A DNA stretch of 64,000 nucleotides from Hyperoplus lanceolatus (taxonomy: Eukaryota > Chordata > Actinopteri > Uranoscopiformes > Ammodytidae). The notes beneath the pieces were generated by a model. That model saw nothing but the letters and a program-made list of their open reading frames with translations, made no database searches and had not been told where the DNA came from. Position 1 is the first letter of the stretch, and each line of letters begins with the position of its first letter. This document shows, one piece after another, positions 23,888 to 37,424 of the stretch. The position numbers and the translations under genes are program-made. The stretch spans positions 6,719,501 through 6,783,500 of the forward strand of contig CM049418.1 of the NCBI GenBank assembly GCA_026929865.2. Reading direction: 5' to 3'.

Positions 23888-25857
23888 CGCAGCAACGAGT
23901 AGGGTGAATTCGGGTAATGTGGGACATTGGGTAATCTGGGACACCTAAGCTTAAGTGTGTTTATTTCCCTTCCTATACAATTTTTTTTCACAAGACTTTT
24001 ACTATTGGTTTAGCATGGATGTCATGTGACTGAAATGATATGACATGATAAGATTGATGTCACAGGAAGGGGTGGGGCATTGATCAAACAGACGCTCTCC
24101 TTGGATTTGCAAGAATAGGTCAGTGACATAGGATTCTGATGAATGTAATGCTAAGGATATAAACCTGTAATAAGCAACAAATGTTCCTATTTTTTTACAT
24201 AATTATGTTTGTGATATGTTCAAGCAACAACATATGCAATAATATTTTGAAAATGTGTTTTAGATTTATTTTTTCAATCATTTTGTTGTCGTCCCAGATT
24301 ATCAAATATGATTGATAATCTGGGACAGCATGGTTTGGGTAATCTGGGACAGTCATTTAAATGATCCAAATTGGAAAAATATTCATTTACAGTGCTTAAC
24401 TACTAATGCAAAGTACAATACAATAGCCTATCTCATAAAATATATAAAAATATATGACCTATAATGTGCAAAATTCAATGCATTAGGCCTACAGAGTACA
24501 ATGGCCCCACAATGTCAGGAAAAGAGACTACGACTGAAAGACAATGTTTTGAATGATTGCACATGATTGCACATGGTAGATCAATTCATCAAGTGTACAA
24601 TGTATTTGACTTATTCAGCTTTCTTTTGTCATTTTTCCACAATGCTTGTATAGGACTTGTTGATAGTGAGGCTAAATTGCAAAAAATACGGTGATTTAGG
24701 CTTTTTTTAAAGGCAATACAACTGTCCCAGATTACAACGTCACCTGTCCCAGATTATCAAATTTAGGCCGAATATTTAATTTGTCACAAATAACTCTAAT
24801 AGTTGTGGCATGTCTCTTCTTGGTATCATATCTAAAAAAAAATTCTTCTGGTGTTGTAGAAAACATTTTACAGATTTCAGAAATGTATAATATGTTGAGA
24901 TTATGTGTTGGATAGATATCGCAATAGGTCGCTGAAGTCAAAATTGCGAAAATCGTTCCACATTACCCGAATTCACCCTAACATTTAAATATCTTTTAAG
25001 CAGCCTCATGTTTCCTCTCATAATCATAAAAAACCTTTAACAGCACACAAGACCATCTGTGTAAAGAAAGCCTTTTTTATATAGTTTTTATTACTGCATT
25101 TGATCTGGTCGTACACCCAGTCCGATTTTCGGTTCACGCGTGCATGCTCTATGGTCACATATCCGTATTGGTCGCAGATTTCAGTGCGGCGCAGGAACGC
25201 GATTTGAGAAGCCTATGGCTCCACTCCAGGTGAGGGAAGGGGACAGTTGTTTGTTCATAATGACTGATAACGGGGCTGAACCATCAAAGAAAAAAAAGAA
25301 AATGCAATGAAGAAAAGCTAAAAGGGAGAGTGATAGGCGGGCGGGAGGGCGTTGCCAAGCAACGTATACACAATTTCACGCAGCGAACCTAGACTGCAGT
25401 GTTTACTCCTAAATGAATGAGCGGTAGCCTACTAAAACAAATTTTACTTTGCCTCACCAGCATCATCAGATGACCATTATTCATCTGAAATAGTCATTAT
25501 TTACAACATAAACACATTACCTCATCGTGATCCATACTAACTAACTGCCATCTCTCGTTCATTCGCTTGGTGTGAGGACACGGACTCGTTCAGCTCCGTG
25601 AGAGGTGACAATGCATCAACTCATTGCAATCAGGTGTGTTTAGCACTTACTGCCATTAGTTGACGCTGTGTCACCCATAGACTCACAGAGCCGAAAAGAG
25701 TCCGGTGCCCTCCACTCTTTCAACACACGGACACGCACCATATTGCTTCCTGATTATTTGAATCTTGCACTCCCTGCACGAGCTAGAAAACAGTCGTTAA
25801 AATACTACCGCTTTTGTTCAAATGTGTCGCCAACGTGCCGACTTACTCGTAGTGGCT
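23888..25857 (-). mobile_element. TTAA element family K1, copy B, interrupted
   Basis: Inverted relative to copies A and C. TTAA at 23884-23887 and 25858-25861. The left end (CGCAGCAACGAGTA) is separated from the rest by a TA-flanked insertion at 23902-24978. Removing it leaves about 890 bp, close to the 922 bp of copy A, with more differences than A has from C. Confidence 0.85.
23902..24978. mobile_element. pogo-like non-autonomous element P2 (1,077 bp)
   Basis: Inverted ends GGGTGAATTCGGGTAATGTG and its complement are flanked by TA (23900-23901 and 24979-24980). The motif TAATCTGGGACA, in variants, repeats at both subterminal regions and internally. It is inserted inside K1 copy B. There is no transposase. 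TA duplication and the motif design link it with P1 and P3. Confidence 0.85.
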
Positions 25858-25869
25858 TTAAATCTTAAT

Positions 25870-26780
25870 TATTTTTGTATTTCATTGATAGGTTATTTTC
25901 TCTGTGGTTTCTGAATATAGCCTGTAATCAAAGCCAAAACCTTCCTCCCTAATAACAATGTCGCAATCTGTAAAATACAACTGAAACTGAAGCTGCATTT
26001 TTGTGCAATTGCTACTTTAAGTTGCTGCTGTGTGTCTTGGGGAAAACATGTGACATTCCGATGACTTATTTAGTTCAAATCAAGTAATATAATTGCAAAA
26101 TAGAAACATGTTCCCTTTTGATGTATCTAGGAAGATTAAAGGAATAGCCTACAGCAAATTATCAAAAACTCCCAATCATGCTGGAGAACTGTTTTAACTC
26201 TTAGCTTGTGATGTTAAAATGAATCCTCAAACACTTTAACACATTTGCTTCCAAATAAGACATACATAGCCTACATAACTTAATGTAACTTCATGTTTCA
26301 AGTTCTACATAGCCTACTAAGAATTTCAAAAGGTAGAAGTTAGGACAACGGCTGAATCAACATTTTGACCAACTTGTTTTTTATGTTATCTGTATGACAT
26401 AATTAGTTGCCATAACTTTGTTTAATATTTAATATTCCTAGTAGGCCTATGTAAAACTCAAAATTTTAAGTATTTATATAAGATGCATTTTCATTACATA
26501 GGACTGATAAATTATCTCAAATTTAGAAATTTTTCCTCGAAACTTTAAAGTTTTAGTTTGCCTCAAAACTCGAAAATCTAGTTAAGACAGTTGAAATGGA
26601 GTTTTGCTAACTTTTTTATTTCCCTCCACATGATGTCCTTCTCCATTACTGCTGCAGCTCAATCAGATTACACCACCTGTACAAAACGCTAAGAAAAGCA
26701 GGAAAGATGGAAAAGCCAAACAGTGTGGGGCCTTGTATAACATTTAAGCCAACACGATGGAGCAGAAAATCTAATTTACA
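25870..26780. other. AT-rich intergenic sequence
   Basis: No gene or clear element was recognised between K1 copy B and the next inverted-repeat structure. Confidence 0.4.
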
Positions 26781-28292
26781 GTTAAAGGTCGACAAGTCCT
26801 TACGGTGGCGCTGAGCATTCATAAAAAAAGTTTAACACAGCTAATGTAGCCGTTGACACACTCAGGGTCTCGTAATTACGACTCTCGGTTCCGGTGTCTT
26901 GCCAAACTTACCCAGATAGCAAAAATCATCTGGCCCACATCCGGCCCGGAGGTAGCAGAAGTTCCGGGCCAGATCCGCGAAACGGACCCCGCCCGGTGTC
27001 CTTCGCACAACAGGCCAATACCGTCGCGGATCCGTTTTCCACAACTGGGCCAGCTCCGGAACGGATGTGGTGATTTTGTAGTCATTCAGTCCGAAGGTGG
27101 GCCAGACCTGGAGCACGTCCGTAATGGAACTGGCCCAGAGTTTATTTGACTCTGGACCGGATCTGTAAAATGGATACAAACCGGCACTGAGCCTTTTGTA
27201 GATTATTGTGGGCTAAATTTTAATTAATAATCGGTTTGATCCACACCACCAGCAGGCATTGTCATAATCCATACCCAAAATGTATACAAAAATAGGGATT
27301 TAGTTACAGTTACATTAAAATTAAATTCTTCATTGGCTATACATTTCTCTAATTATGTTTTTGTACACTTCACACATTCACATTATCTTACACAGGATAA
27401 TATGTAATGCCCTTTTTCTGACATGAAATTACTTTAAAAAAATCAAATAAACAATGTTCCTAGTTCTTATTATTTTATCTGTGTATAATGCTCTCTATAG
27501 TAGCCTACTCCAAAGACTGCATTGTTTTTCATACACGTACATTGGATTTTAAAAAATGGATACAACTCTAGATACAACTATTTTTGAAACTCATATTACA
27601 TTTTATTTTAACAAAAACATGTATTCACTGTTAGTCCTGGTAATTTATTTATTGTTCTCATTAATGTTAAAACATGATCAGAATATAGTGAAAAGTGACA
27701 TGACACATTCTTCAAACTGCTTTTATTGTATCCATACAACAGTTCAATTAAAAGTCCAAAACCAAATATTTAAGACAAGGCAATACTGGGCAATACACAT
27801 CACTTGACAGGTCATGTCAAGTGAATGTCAATTAATGACGTCCTGCTGAACTCATTGATGCATCATTCCTGCAAAGGATAAAATAAACATTAATTACTAA
27901 ACTGATAATGGCATCAACATCCCAGTCTGAAATCTAATCAAAAGTATTTCTACAGATGTAGTCACAATAACCTCTTATGCTGGAAACACACTGGATGTGG
28001 AAGTGCCTCATAACGCAACACAAGCGCGCAAATAGCTCTGAATATCATTGGTTGGCCACACTGGGCGCGCACCTTGCGTACACAACATTGATGGTTTCGG
28101 CATCTGCTCTATTTTTTTCGTGGCAAATTGGAGAGTAAACCAATTAAACTGGATAAACAAACACGTTATTGGGATTATAATGTGTTATTAAAGCAGGGGA
28201 AGAGCAGGGGCTATCCCCTCTCCCAACAAACACTGTAAAACTGTAAAAATAAGATAACTGATTAAAACATATCAAAATGATGCATCAAGATT

Positions 28293-28900
28293 CAAGATGG
28301 TTTTATTGTCATATGCACAACAATTACAGAGTAGTCGCTGGCAATGGAATTCTTAAAGGGACACTGTGTAACATTTTAAGTAATGTATTAGCTAAAATCA
28401 ATATCCTCATTCATAAATATGTCCTCATTGGTGTAAAATCACCTCTGCCAAAAATCTGAATTATCCTCCTGAGCAGAGAATTACAAATATTAATATTACA
28501 TTTTGTCCATTGAGCAGGCAAGTCTTATGGAGGAATCCATGTTTTTGGAATGTCATCAGGTGCATTGTTTAAAATTTAGAATTGTTCTTGTCCTTGAAGG
28601 CCACTGTAGCTTCTGTTATTATTCTAAAGGGGTGGGGTTACCCAGGGAGCGTTGCATTCTGGAACTTTCTAGAACTTTCTTGATGATGTCACATTACACA
28701 GTGTCCCTTTAAGTCTTGGGCTCCTCCAACAGTGCAATAAGAAGTGTAAGACTTAAATAATAAAAATAAAAAACAACAACAATAACAATAGTAATAATAA
28801 TGATAATAATAATAATAGTAATAATAAGAATTAAGTGTATAGGAGGAACACAAGGAGAGCAGGTGTGTACATTTACGCACAGCAGTTACAAATACAAACA
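28293..28900. repeat. Interspersed repeat carrying the K2 insertion
   Basis: Begins ttcaagatggttttattgtc and, after the K2 insertion, continues gggctcctccaacagtgcaa and an (AAT/ATG)-rich run at 28755-28830. Similar in style to 16745-17260 (tttattgtca). Family not identified. Confidence 0.4.
28357..28708. mobile_element. TTAA MITE family K2, 352-bp copy
   Basis: Ends AGGGACACTGTG and CACAGTGTCCCT with TTAA at 28353-28356 and 28709-28712. Inserted into another repeat that reads across it (ggcaatggaattc then gtcttgggctcctcc). Confidence 0.8.
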
Positions 28901-28909
28901 CACAATGTA

Positions 28910-31380
28910 AATTCATGAGGTTCTTAATAAAGCACGGTAAGACCAGCGCTTTGGGAGCTGACTTGGCGCTCAGAAATGATATCCCAAAGTGCACAACCAA
29001 ATGATTTTCGGAGCATTTCGAAGCGCTTCCGCGTCCAGTATGTGACATGTGACCATGATTAGAGTACATACAAAGATTTGTGAATGATCAATGTATGTAG
29101 TGAAGCCTTACAACCGTTAATATCAAGGGTTATAGCCACAACAATCCTCAACAATCTGTCAACAGCCATACAGACTGAAGCAGCACTAAAGAAAGTCCCT
29201 CCCATATGTGAGACAGCCCACCTTCGATGAGGTTATGGTATCCCACTTTAATGTGCTATCAGTAGTTTACAATAAAAAAGCAAATAGGGCTTGCTATTTG
29301 ACATGCCACTGTATTTGTGGTTAATGCACAATGGGTAGGGTACACTTCAGAACAATTATACTGATATTTATAGTGAATAAACAACAGATTTGGTAACAGG
29401 ATGGGAAAATCTAGTTACACAATTTAAGCACATGCAGCTTTTCCAGGGCCATAGTTTTCTAATTTCATGTGCTTTGACCCTCCAGCAATTTAGCTTTCTG
29501 CAAAATTGGACAGTAGTCAAAGTGTATTCTACTTATACTTATACTTAACCTCAAACCATACGTTTACCTTTGCAATGTTGAGTGTAAACTTAGCGCCCCC
29601 TATAATAATATGTAATATATAATAATAAATAAGATGTTATCAGCACAGCCAGGTGGGCATGTTTTTAGTGCTGCTTCTGTAATAGAAATTGACAGCTGCT
29701 GTGTCAGAATGAAATGCCAAACATGCAGTACAATCCACATTTCTTTTTATTTTGACTGGGACTGTTGATCATTTTCATTAAAGCTGCAGTTGATCGTTTC
29801 AGCCGTTTTCCCAACGCTCTACCTGCTGTAGCTCCTCCCTCTGAACGACAGCTACGCGCGTTCATGTGAATTCAGTTACATTGACAGGAGACAAACACCA
29901 TGTCCGATTCCGAGGTGATTAAACATTAGTATAATGATAACTACATACGTACATATTGAGCATACATTTTAATCACAGACATACCATGTATGTTAGCTTA
30001 AAATCATTTTAAGTGTGCTGGTAGGCCTAACAAAACCGTCTCTATTTCCTTGTCTGAATCTCTCCTAGCAGCGCGGTTCTTCCTTTCTGTTGGAGAGAAT
30101 GAGAGAGAGAATGTCACCAAGAGAAATTCTCTGTCTTCTACAATTACTTACAGAATGAAATTTAAAATAACAAAACAGTTTTGTTCTTTACTACTAGCCA
30201 TGCCCCAATTGTGTTCTACAATACTTACTGATCAACAGACTTCTTGCAACTGCATCTGCAAAATCCTTGACAGTATATTCCAGGTGATTCTTTTGGTGTT
30301 CTGTCCTCCTAGCACCATTAGCAGAAATCTGACAAGACAGAAAGGTTTATCAGATAAAAGGACAACACTTGAATACAATTGTGCAATTATTTTGTTGGCT
30401 TACAATGTCAGGCCTGAAACTTAAATTTAAATATGTGAAAAATGTTTCACTGGGATCAACCACAACACCCAAAAGTGCCTTCAAGTGAGATGCAGGTATA
30501 GCAGTGGATGTAGCTGTAAAAGTTAACCATATTGTGACCTCTAGACTTATTAGACTACTTATATATGTATAATGGCAGTGTCAAGGTGTAATGGCAGTGA
30601 TATGTGCCGGTGTGAATAGTTGAAATGCGGAAAAAAACCAACTGCATTGCAGATTATCGGCAGTCCATCACCACATCTCACTGCCTGGTGTTAAAGGCTC
30701 CTAATGATAGCTACCCAACAAACTTAAAGCAACATTATGGTAACTAACACTTAGTGACACCTGCCAACAAGTATTTTAATGCAACTGTGATCAGTGACAA
30801 CATCTTAACAGTAGCAATACAAAAGGAGAAAAACTTATGTTATAAATTGTGGTTTACTATCATTGTTGTGAAGTGAGAAATGCAAAAGGATTATTGCAAT
30901 ACATTACCCAGGACACTACATTTTAGTCTCAATTACACATTTTTAAAATTGTACAGTGAACAGACCGTTAATGACAGTTGACTAAAATGAACGTTATGGT
31001 TTGACCTAAAAATACCCCATTTTAAATGTACCGTAAAGGCAGACCTTAGCAGAAATAAATGACTTACCCTTTTTATCCATCCATGATACTTTCCTGGGGA
31101 TATGCTAACCTGAAATAGAGAGGTTAAGCTGTCAAATGAAGCTATTCACAATCTTGTTAACCGTTAGCATTGATGGTAGCTTATTTACCTGTGAGTAGCT
31201 TAATTTAGCTTTCTAGCTAGCGCGGCTACAAAACAAACAAACAAGCTGGTAAGATCAATTTAAAACGGCAAAAGTTTCTGAAAGTATGTACAATATCTAT
31301 AACAGTAAAACAACAATCTGTTTGACAACAACAACAACTTACCGATAGATGATCAACGTGCGCTGACGTCTGCTGCCGTT
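28910..31380. other. AT-rich interior of the ACCCAGATA element
   Basis: No recognisable gene. The plus-strand frame at 30050-30424 (124 codons) shows no motif I know and has low coding character. A GC-richer patch at 29781-29905 may be part of another repeat. Confidence 0.35.
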
Positions 31381-32336
31381 TGTGCCTCGTCTCAGGTCCG
31401 GACTAAACCAAACGGTCGGTTGAAAAAATAACGAACGAATTTGCTGTTCCGGCCCGGAGCCGGTTTGATTCCGCTAACTGACAGTGAAAAGCCAACTGTC
31501 TACCGGTTTGAAGGCGGCTCCGGTCCAGAGTCGGTTTAATTCCGCTAACTGACCCTGGAACGCCAACTGCTGAGAGCATGAATACTGTATGCGTTCCACA
31601 TCCGGAACGGAGTTGTAAAACAGCTGCGACTGTTATACGGATCTGTCTGCCGGTTCGAAAGCGGATCCGGTCCAGAGTCAGCTAATATCTGGGTATAGTG
31701 TGTGTCTGTGTTTGTGTGCATACGAGATGCCTACGTTAGCCATAGGCAAACATAGGCAATTGCCTTGGTTTCCGGATTACAATAGGCCACATAATCAATA
31801 CAATTATTTTAAATATTTTTTTACTGTTCATTCATTAATCAGCGATCGCATCGGGAAGTGAGGGACACACTTTCGGCTTTACGCCCGTGATCAGCTGCCG
31901 ACTGGGCTTTTCCCCGAACAGTCCCAGTGACTGCATGTTTGCGCAAAGTTGACAAAGCTAGGCTACTACTCATTGTTATGCCCTCCTTGTAGAAAGTTCT
32001 TCTGTGTCTGTATGAGTCAAGGATCACACCGAGTTTAAACGACTGCATTTAATCAAAGCATTCAATAAAACTGTGCTCCGATACAGTAACAAACAGGAGG
32101 TAAAAGCTAGGTAAAAGTGAACTAGCCCACTGGGCATTCTGATTGGATGATGCAACACGCTCCGGTGGCTCATAATGAACAAACTGCAATCATTTAACCA
32201 AATGCTAATGTAGCCCTTAGCACACTCAGGATCTCGTAATTACGAGAAAAGATCTAACGGCTACATTAGCTGTGAAAAAAAAAAATTTGGTGAATGCTCA
32301 GCCCACCGTAAGTCCTTACTAGCGACTCAGCTTTAA

Positions 32337-32950
32337 AGCGGACCTATGATGCTTTTTGACTTTTATGACCTATAAACGTTGTTATGATGATTTATAGTCA
32401 TGCTTAACCATACTAAATTATCAAATAATGACTTACATGCATTTCGACGTATTCCCTGCTGACCGTCTGGGGTGTCTGTGCAGAGCACTAGACACTATTC
32501 TAGCCAGTCGAGAAGTCACGTGTTCAAAGCAGCTTGACGCTTTGTAACTTCGTGACGTCGCATGTAACTTCGTGAAATCACTATGCGGATGTTTCCATGT
32601 ATGGTAATGCTGTCACTTCCCTGTTCGCGTCTGCCTCGCGCCCTTATAGGTCCATGCTCGCGCTTCCCGCCACTGAAAGTGTTCCGGAAGGAAGGTAACC
32701 AATCACAACGGAGTGGGGTTTGCAGGAGGGGGGGGAAGGCGAGCGAAGATTGCCGAAGCACAGGCGGAGGGAGCGGAGATGCCCGAAGCAAACACTCTCA
32801 AGTGTTGACAGGACATGCTGGATCGCCAAAATAAGAGAAAGAGCTTCCCGAAAATCTACATAGTTTTTTGTGATGTGATTCGTGTCAGGTTGCTCTATAG
32901 CAGTGTAAAACAAGAAATTAAGACCAGAAAAGTAGTATAATAGGTCCTCT
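32337..32950. mobile_element. TTAA element family K3 (614 bp)
   Basis: Ends AGCGGACCTAT and ATAGGTCCTCT are inverted, with TTAA at 32333-32336 and 32951-32954. No transposase frame. Probably a Kolobok-type non-autonomous element. Confidence 0.75.
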
Positions 32951-33470
32951 TTAAGTATCATGTAAATGTCGACTGCATCACCATACTTGCCAACCCTCCC
33001 GATTATCCCGGGAGCTCACGTTTTCCTCCCGTGGTAAACAAACTCTTGCAATTCTCCAGATTTCTGACAATATTTCACACATTTCTCCCTTTCTCGCCAC
33101 TTTCGTTATCACAACAACCTGTTCTGCGGAAAAGGACTACAAAAAATATCCGGGGCGGCAAACGTTTCCATGGTAAAATTGGGCTCCATCAATTAGCCTA
33201 CAGACGTCTCTCTGACACTCTAGGATTATGGGTAGTGTACTTCTTATACCCGAGCTCGCGAAAAAAATTGAAAAGCACAAACAGGAGACAAAAAAAATAA
33301 TGAACTTACATGTTACACCTACCTTTGAATCTAATGTATGCTTCTTGCGTGATTCTTGCTGTTTGAGTTTATACCTTCTTAGTTAAATTAAATTATTGCA
33401 AGTCGCTTTAGATAAAAGTGTCAGCGATGTAGGCTAATCTAATGAAATAAAGTAGGGGAGAACGGGGTAA

Positions 33471-34256
33471 GGGCCCGTGCCCACCTAGCGCCTTTTTCCC
33501 ACCGCAAGCGCCTTTTTTCAATTGATTCCCAATGAGAAGCGGCCGCCTCGGCAAAAGGCGGCCGCTCAGAGAAAAGGCGCAGCGCCCAGCGTTTTTTTTC
33601 AAGCGTTTTTTGTTTTTTTGTGCGGCCGCCTCTAGATTTGCAAGTTGAAAAAAGTTCAACTTTTCAGAAAGGCGGTGGGACGTCACCGCCGCTTTTTTCA
33701 AAGGGCCAATCAGATAGTAGATCGTCGGGACTCGTCGCCTTGGCAACAAGGAAGATGGAAGAGAAACTGCTTTTTCCGTCTCTGTTTACCCGAAACTGTA
33801 CGAAAATAGAGACTTAAAATGACCAGAACAGAGGGAGGAGAGCCCGTTTGTGGGAGCAGATTAGGCGAACACTTGATTAGCTGTATTTTTTATCTCCTAC
33901 GGATCGTTTCATGCGCACACGTCAGCCTACAACTTGCTCCGTGTGTGTTTGCAGGAGCCGCAATAACTCCTCATCCAAACAGAGGATGGTGGAAAGTAAT
34001 CTCTGTTTCATAAGACTACTCATATTAAAATGTAACGATTTAAATAGAAAACAGCAAACCTAAACAGTTAAACCAGTGTTGATAGGTCTGACTGACAGGT
34101 GACGATCAGCATTTTTTCTCCCCCGATCACAGCACTCTCTCTCCCAGCTCATAAAACGCTTGAAAAAAGCGGTCGAAAAAAACGCTCAGTAGACACACTC
34201 CCGAGCGCACAACCAGCGTTTAACGCTGGGAAAAGGCGCTAGGTGGGCACGGGCCC
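33471..34256. mobile_element. PIF/Harbinger-like MITE with TAA duplication
   Basis: The terminal inverted repeat is about 29 bp, starting GGGCCCGTGCCCACCTAGCG. TAA flanks both sides (33468-33470 and 34257-34259), and removing the 786 bp restores P3's GGGGTAATGTGAGACA. A 3-bp TWA duplication is the PIF/Harbinger signature. Confidence 0.85.
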
Positions 34257-34259
34257 TAA

Positions 34260-35004
34260 TGTGAGACACTTTTTACATTTGCTTCCCTCAAAGGGAGCTA
34301 AAATGATTTATCAGTCAAATTTACGCATTTCCCATTACTTCAGGATGTTTCCTAGAAAAGGGCATTAGCAGAATATATTCATGACAAAGGGCAACGAAAA
34401 TATGATTGTTTTAAAAAAGTTGCCCTACAGCTGGGGTAAACTGAGACAGACCAGAGAAATCAAGGGGTAAACTGATCCACTTACTTTTTCCACTATGAAA
34501 CTACCATAACAACAAATGTTGTAAGTTACAATCCTGAGAGCTAGCTTGAAAACCAAATATTCCAAAACTAATGTCGGACCAGTAACATAATCGTGGGGTT
34601 TGGTCAATTAAGAAAAACATTTTCTAAACACTTGAAAGTAACTCTGATCAAATACACCATATAATTCATATTCAATTATTAACATTCAAATGACAGATAG
34701 AACCAGTTAGATTAAAACACAGTCTGGAGGTCAGAGCAAAGAACAATCAGAACCAGCTAGAACAGCCTGGGACTCAGAACACAGGACTAGACCCAGCTGT
34801 CATTTTCCATCTTTTGAGTCTTTGACTTAATATTATTTCTGCATTTGTTTTATTGGGATCATTCATTGAATAAAGACATATTACTTAGAGTCTATTGGTG
34901 TTACTTAGAGTCTATTGGTGTTAAAGGTCACTCTCCTGTCCCCCACATAACTACGTGCCAAACCATGCCCTTGCTGACACCCCTTCAACCATCAACCCAC
35001 CAGC
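34260..35004. other. P3 body
   Basis: Sequence of the host element P3 between two insertions. Carries a tandem duplication of ttacttagagtctattggtg at about 34881-34920. No coding potential. Confidence 0.45.
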
Positions 35005-35655
35005 TAGGGATGGGATCCGATCCAGTATCGGTATCGGCTTCCATATGGGCGAAATCTACGGATCGGATATCGGAGTGACAGCTCCGATATAAAATCCGAT
35101 AAAAAAAAAAAAATAATTAAATTTTGTATTTTATTTTTTTAAACTATGAAAGAGCGAAAGCCCCGCGCGAGCAGATGCTGACGTTCGGTGGAGGGAGATA
35201 GGATTTGAATACTCGTTCTAAAAAAACACACCAAAGTCTGAGTTTCTTACTTTTTCCCTGTGGAAGCGAACAGAGCTGTTGTTCCGTTCCAAATCAGCTG
35301 TGCCATCGTAGCTTAAAGGAGTTTATTAATCCATCCTGGAACATGCATTTTCGGGGATTTATAAATCCATACAAAAGATCCAATATTGATAGTCTTTTGT
35401 GTCCATATTATATCCATTATTGACATATTCCTATGATGCAAGGCAGTCACTGTTGATTGGCAATAGCAGTGCTGCATAGGGAATGAAAACAAACAGCTAA
35501 GCTAAGCTAACGTTAGCATTTTGCCGAGCACTGCTTTCCCTTCCGATATCACGCTAATGTTGTGGTATAAAGTTAAGGGAAACACATATGCTGATATTCT
35601 TCCTCCCTCTCTGTCTTCCTACTGCGCTTGGTGCCGCTTTTAGTTTGCCTCGCTC

Positions 35656-36249
35656 TGACATAGGCTGTATCCCGTTACAGAGACCGCCTCCTTGGTAGGA
35701 CGCGGTCTCGCGGCCTATGAAGGCCGATTCAAAGGCCGAACCAGCGTTGTTAAACGGCACGGTCTCCGCAGGTCTCCGTTTACGAGCATTTCCGGTTTGC
35801 GTAACAAGCTGTTAACCTGCGTGAGGACTCGCCGCTCCTGTGCTGCCTAGCAACCCTGATAGCTGCCAACGGAAACAGCCTTGTCAACAGAGGAAAAAAG
35901 AAAAAGAAGTTGCCTACCAGACGAAAAGAAAAAAAGTACAAGATAAAAAGAAAGGAAGATAAAAGTTAAGAAGATGGAGCAAGACGTTGCTGTTTTGTTA
36001 TTTTTTATTTTATTGTATGCCATCTCTGAAAAAAACGCAATGAATTATGGGATATGTTGGGCTGCGAAGGATACATCTGATGCAGCCTTCAAAACCGTGA
36101 AACGAAGGCTGCATTTCACGGCTGCATATGAGGAGCCTTGCAAGGAGCCTTGCAAATGGAACAACCTTTGCGCGCCGCTATGACGCAATCGGTCTTCAAA
36201 TGCAGCCTTCGTAGACCGCAACCCCTGAATCGAGATACAGCCAATGTCA
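35656..36249. mobile_element. TIR element, GGCTGTATC ends
   Basis: TGACATAGGCTGTATCCCG at the left and the complement of cgagatacagccaatgtca at the right agree at 17 of 19 positions. About 594 bp, no transposase. The superfamily is uncertain. Confidence 0.6.
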
Positions 36250-37050
36250 TGTAGCCAACAGCTGGTGTATCCAGGCCCCCAGGACTGTGCCTTCTCCGAG
36301 CAGCCAGCATGGACATGTGGCCGAGCCATTGGTATTGCATGGTGAGGGGTGGAGCTTATTTTCATGCGGCCCGTAGGCAGATTTCCCTGTCCACACAGTA
36401 CAAGCGGCGAACAAGATTGTGTCTCTGCAATAATCTTCTGGATATCAATCACAGGCTCATACTTATCTTTAGACCATATACTATTAAAATGAAAGTTTTC
36501 TCATTTCAAAACGCCACCTCAAGCGTTTTATTAGCCCAACGGCTTTTAACGGCTTTCAGTTTGTTTTCGCCAGGCTAGATGCTACAGAACGAGAATTATT
36601 CTACACCCGCCTCCAGTCTGCTGCGCTTGCCGCCCTCTTTCTTGATAGGTCCATAATGCAGCTACGTCATGCTTCCGGGCCGCATTGAATTTCCGGATTA
36701 TGCTTCCTTGTTGCTTCTCTGCGCCAATGAGCAGCTTTCATAGGAATGAATGGGCGCCGTGTTTCAATCCGGTGTCCATTTCTTTATATGTCCATGGGTG
36801 TATCACCGATTGCTCTTTGAAAGGACGGTGGCCAACTAGGTCAAAGGTTATTTTAAATGAGCATTACATTTATATCTGAGTAGTAATATTTGCTGACAAC
36901 ATATATTGCAGTTTAAGCTACTTGTGCAAAAAAAAACAACATAAAGTATATATAAAATATATATATTTGGAATACTGAATTGAGCTTCGAATACAAACTT
37001 AAACAAGTTTTTGGATATTCGAATTATTCGGCCCAGCCCTAATGCATTCG

Positions 37051-37424
37051 TAGCCTGGCTCCGCCCGCCCGCCTACTTCCGGCCAAATTTTATTTTCCCT
37101 TCAGTAGTCAGTCTGGGTGTACAGCCCATTTCCCAGTTTTGCTGGAGATTCGACAGCCGGTCCAATCAGCGAACAGAGCGAGTGGCTGAGAACGATGACG
37201 TCGAAGTCGCGCTCCAGTTTCAGTTGCCAGAAGCCGGCTCATGACACACCTGACGACCAAACGTTATGCGATTGGTTGGCTAATCCAGAGTGGCACTGGG
37301 CAGATCCAATAGTTTTAAACTTTAACAGACACCCGCCTCCATGAGTGAACGTTTGCCAATTAAAGCACTGCCAGACACTCTGTACAAATGAAATGAAGTA
37401 CGATGGTCTGGTAGCACCAGGCTA
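37051..37424. mobile_element. TAGCCTGG element with 9-bp duplication, copy 2
   Basis: Begins TAGCCTGGCTCCGCCCG and ends GCACCAGGCTA, with ATGCATTCG on both sides (37042-37050 and 37425-37433). Same family as 17261-17836 but 200 bp shorter. Confidence 0.75.

Larger units (their letters stand above)
26909..31697. mobile_element. Large element with ACCCAGATA ends and CCGG-rich subterminal repeats
   Basis: The left end ACCCAGATAGCAAAA and right end AATATCTGGGT are inverted. Both subterminal 250-bp regions are packed with CCGG/TCCGGAAC variants, including the shared inverted block tgactctggaccggatc. The interior (27.2-31.4 kb) is AT-rich without a recognisable transposase. The superfamily is unknown to me. 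Confidence 0.55.
26785..32326. mobile_element. Outer inverted-repeat element with palindromic TCGTAATTACGA arms
   Basis: Left: tccttacggtgg, gctgagcattca, cagctaatgtagccgtt, tctcgtaattacga. Right (reverse order): tctcgtaattacgagaaaag, ggctacattagctgtg, gaatgctcagcccaccgtaa. The two sides correspond as inverted copies about 90-120 bp long. The 5.4 kb between them is mostly a second element. The boundary is approximate and no target duplication was resolved. Confidence 0.6.

Noticed and set aside
30050-30424. 124-codon plus-strand frame in the ACCCAGATA element
   Set aside because: AT-rich composition, no domain signature, and no similarity to a transposase that I can recognise.
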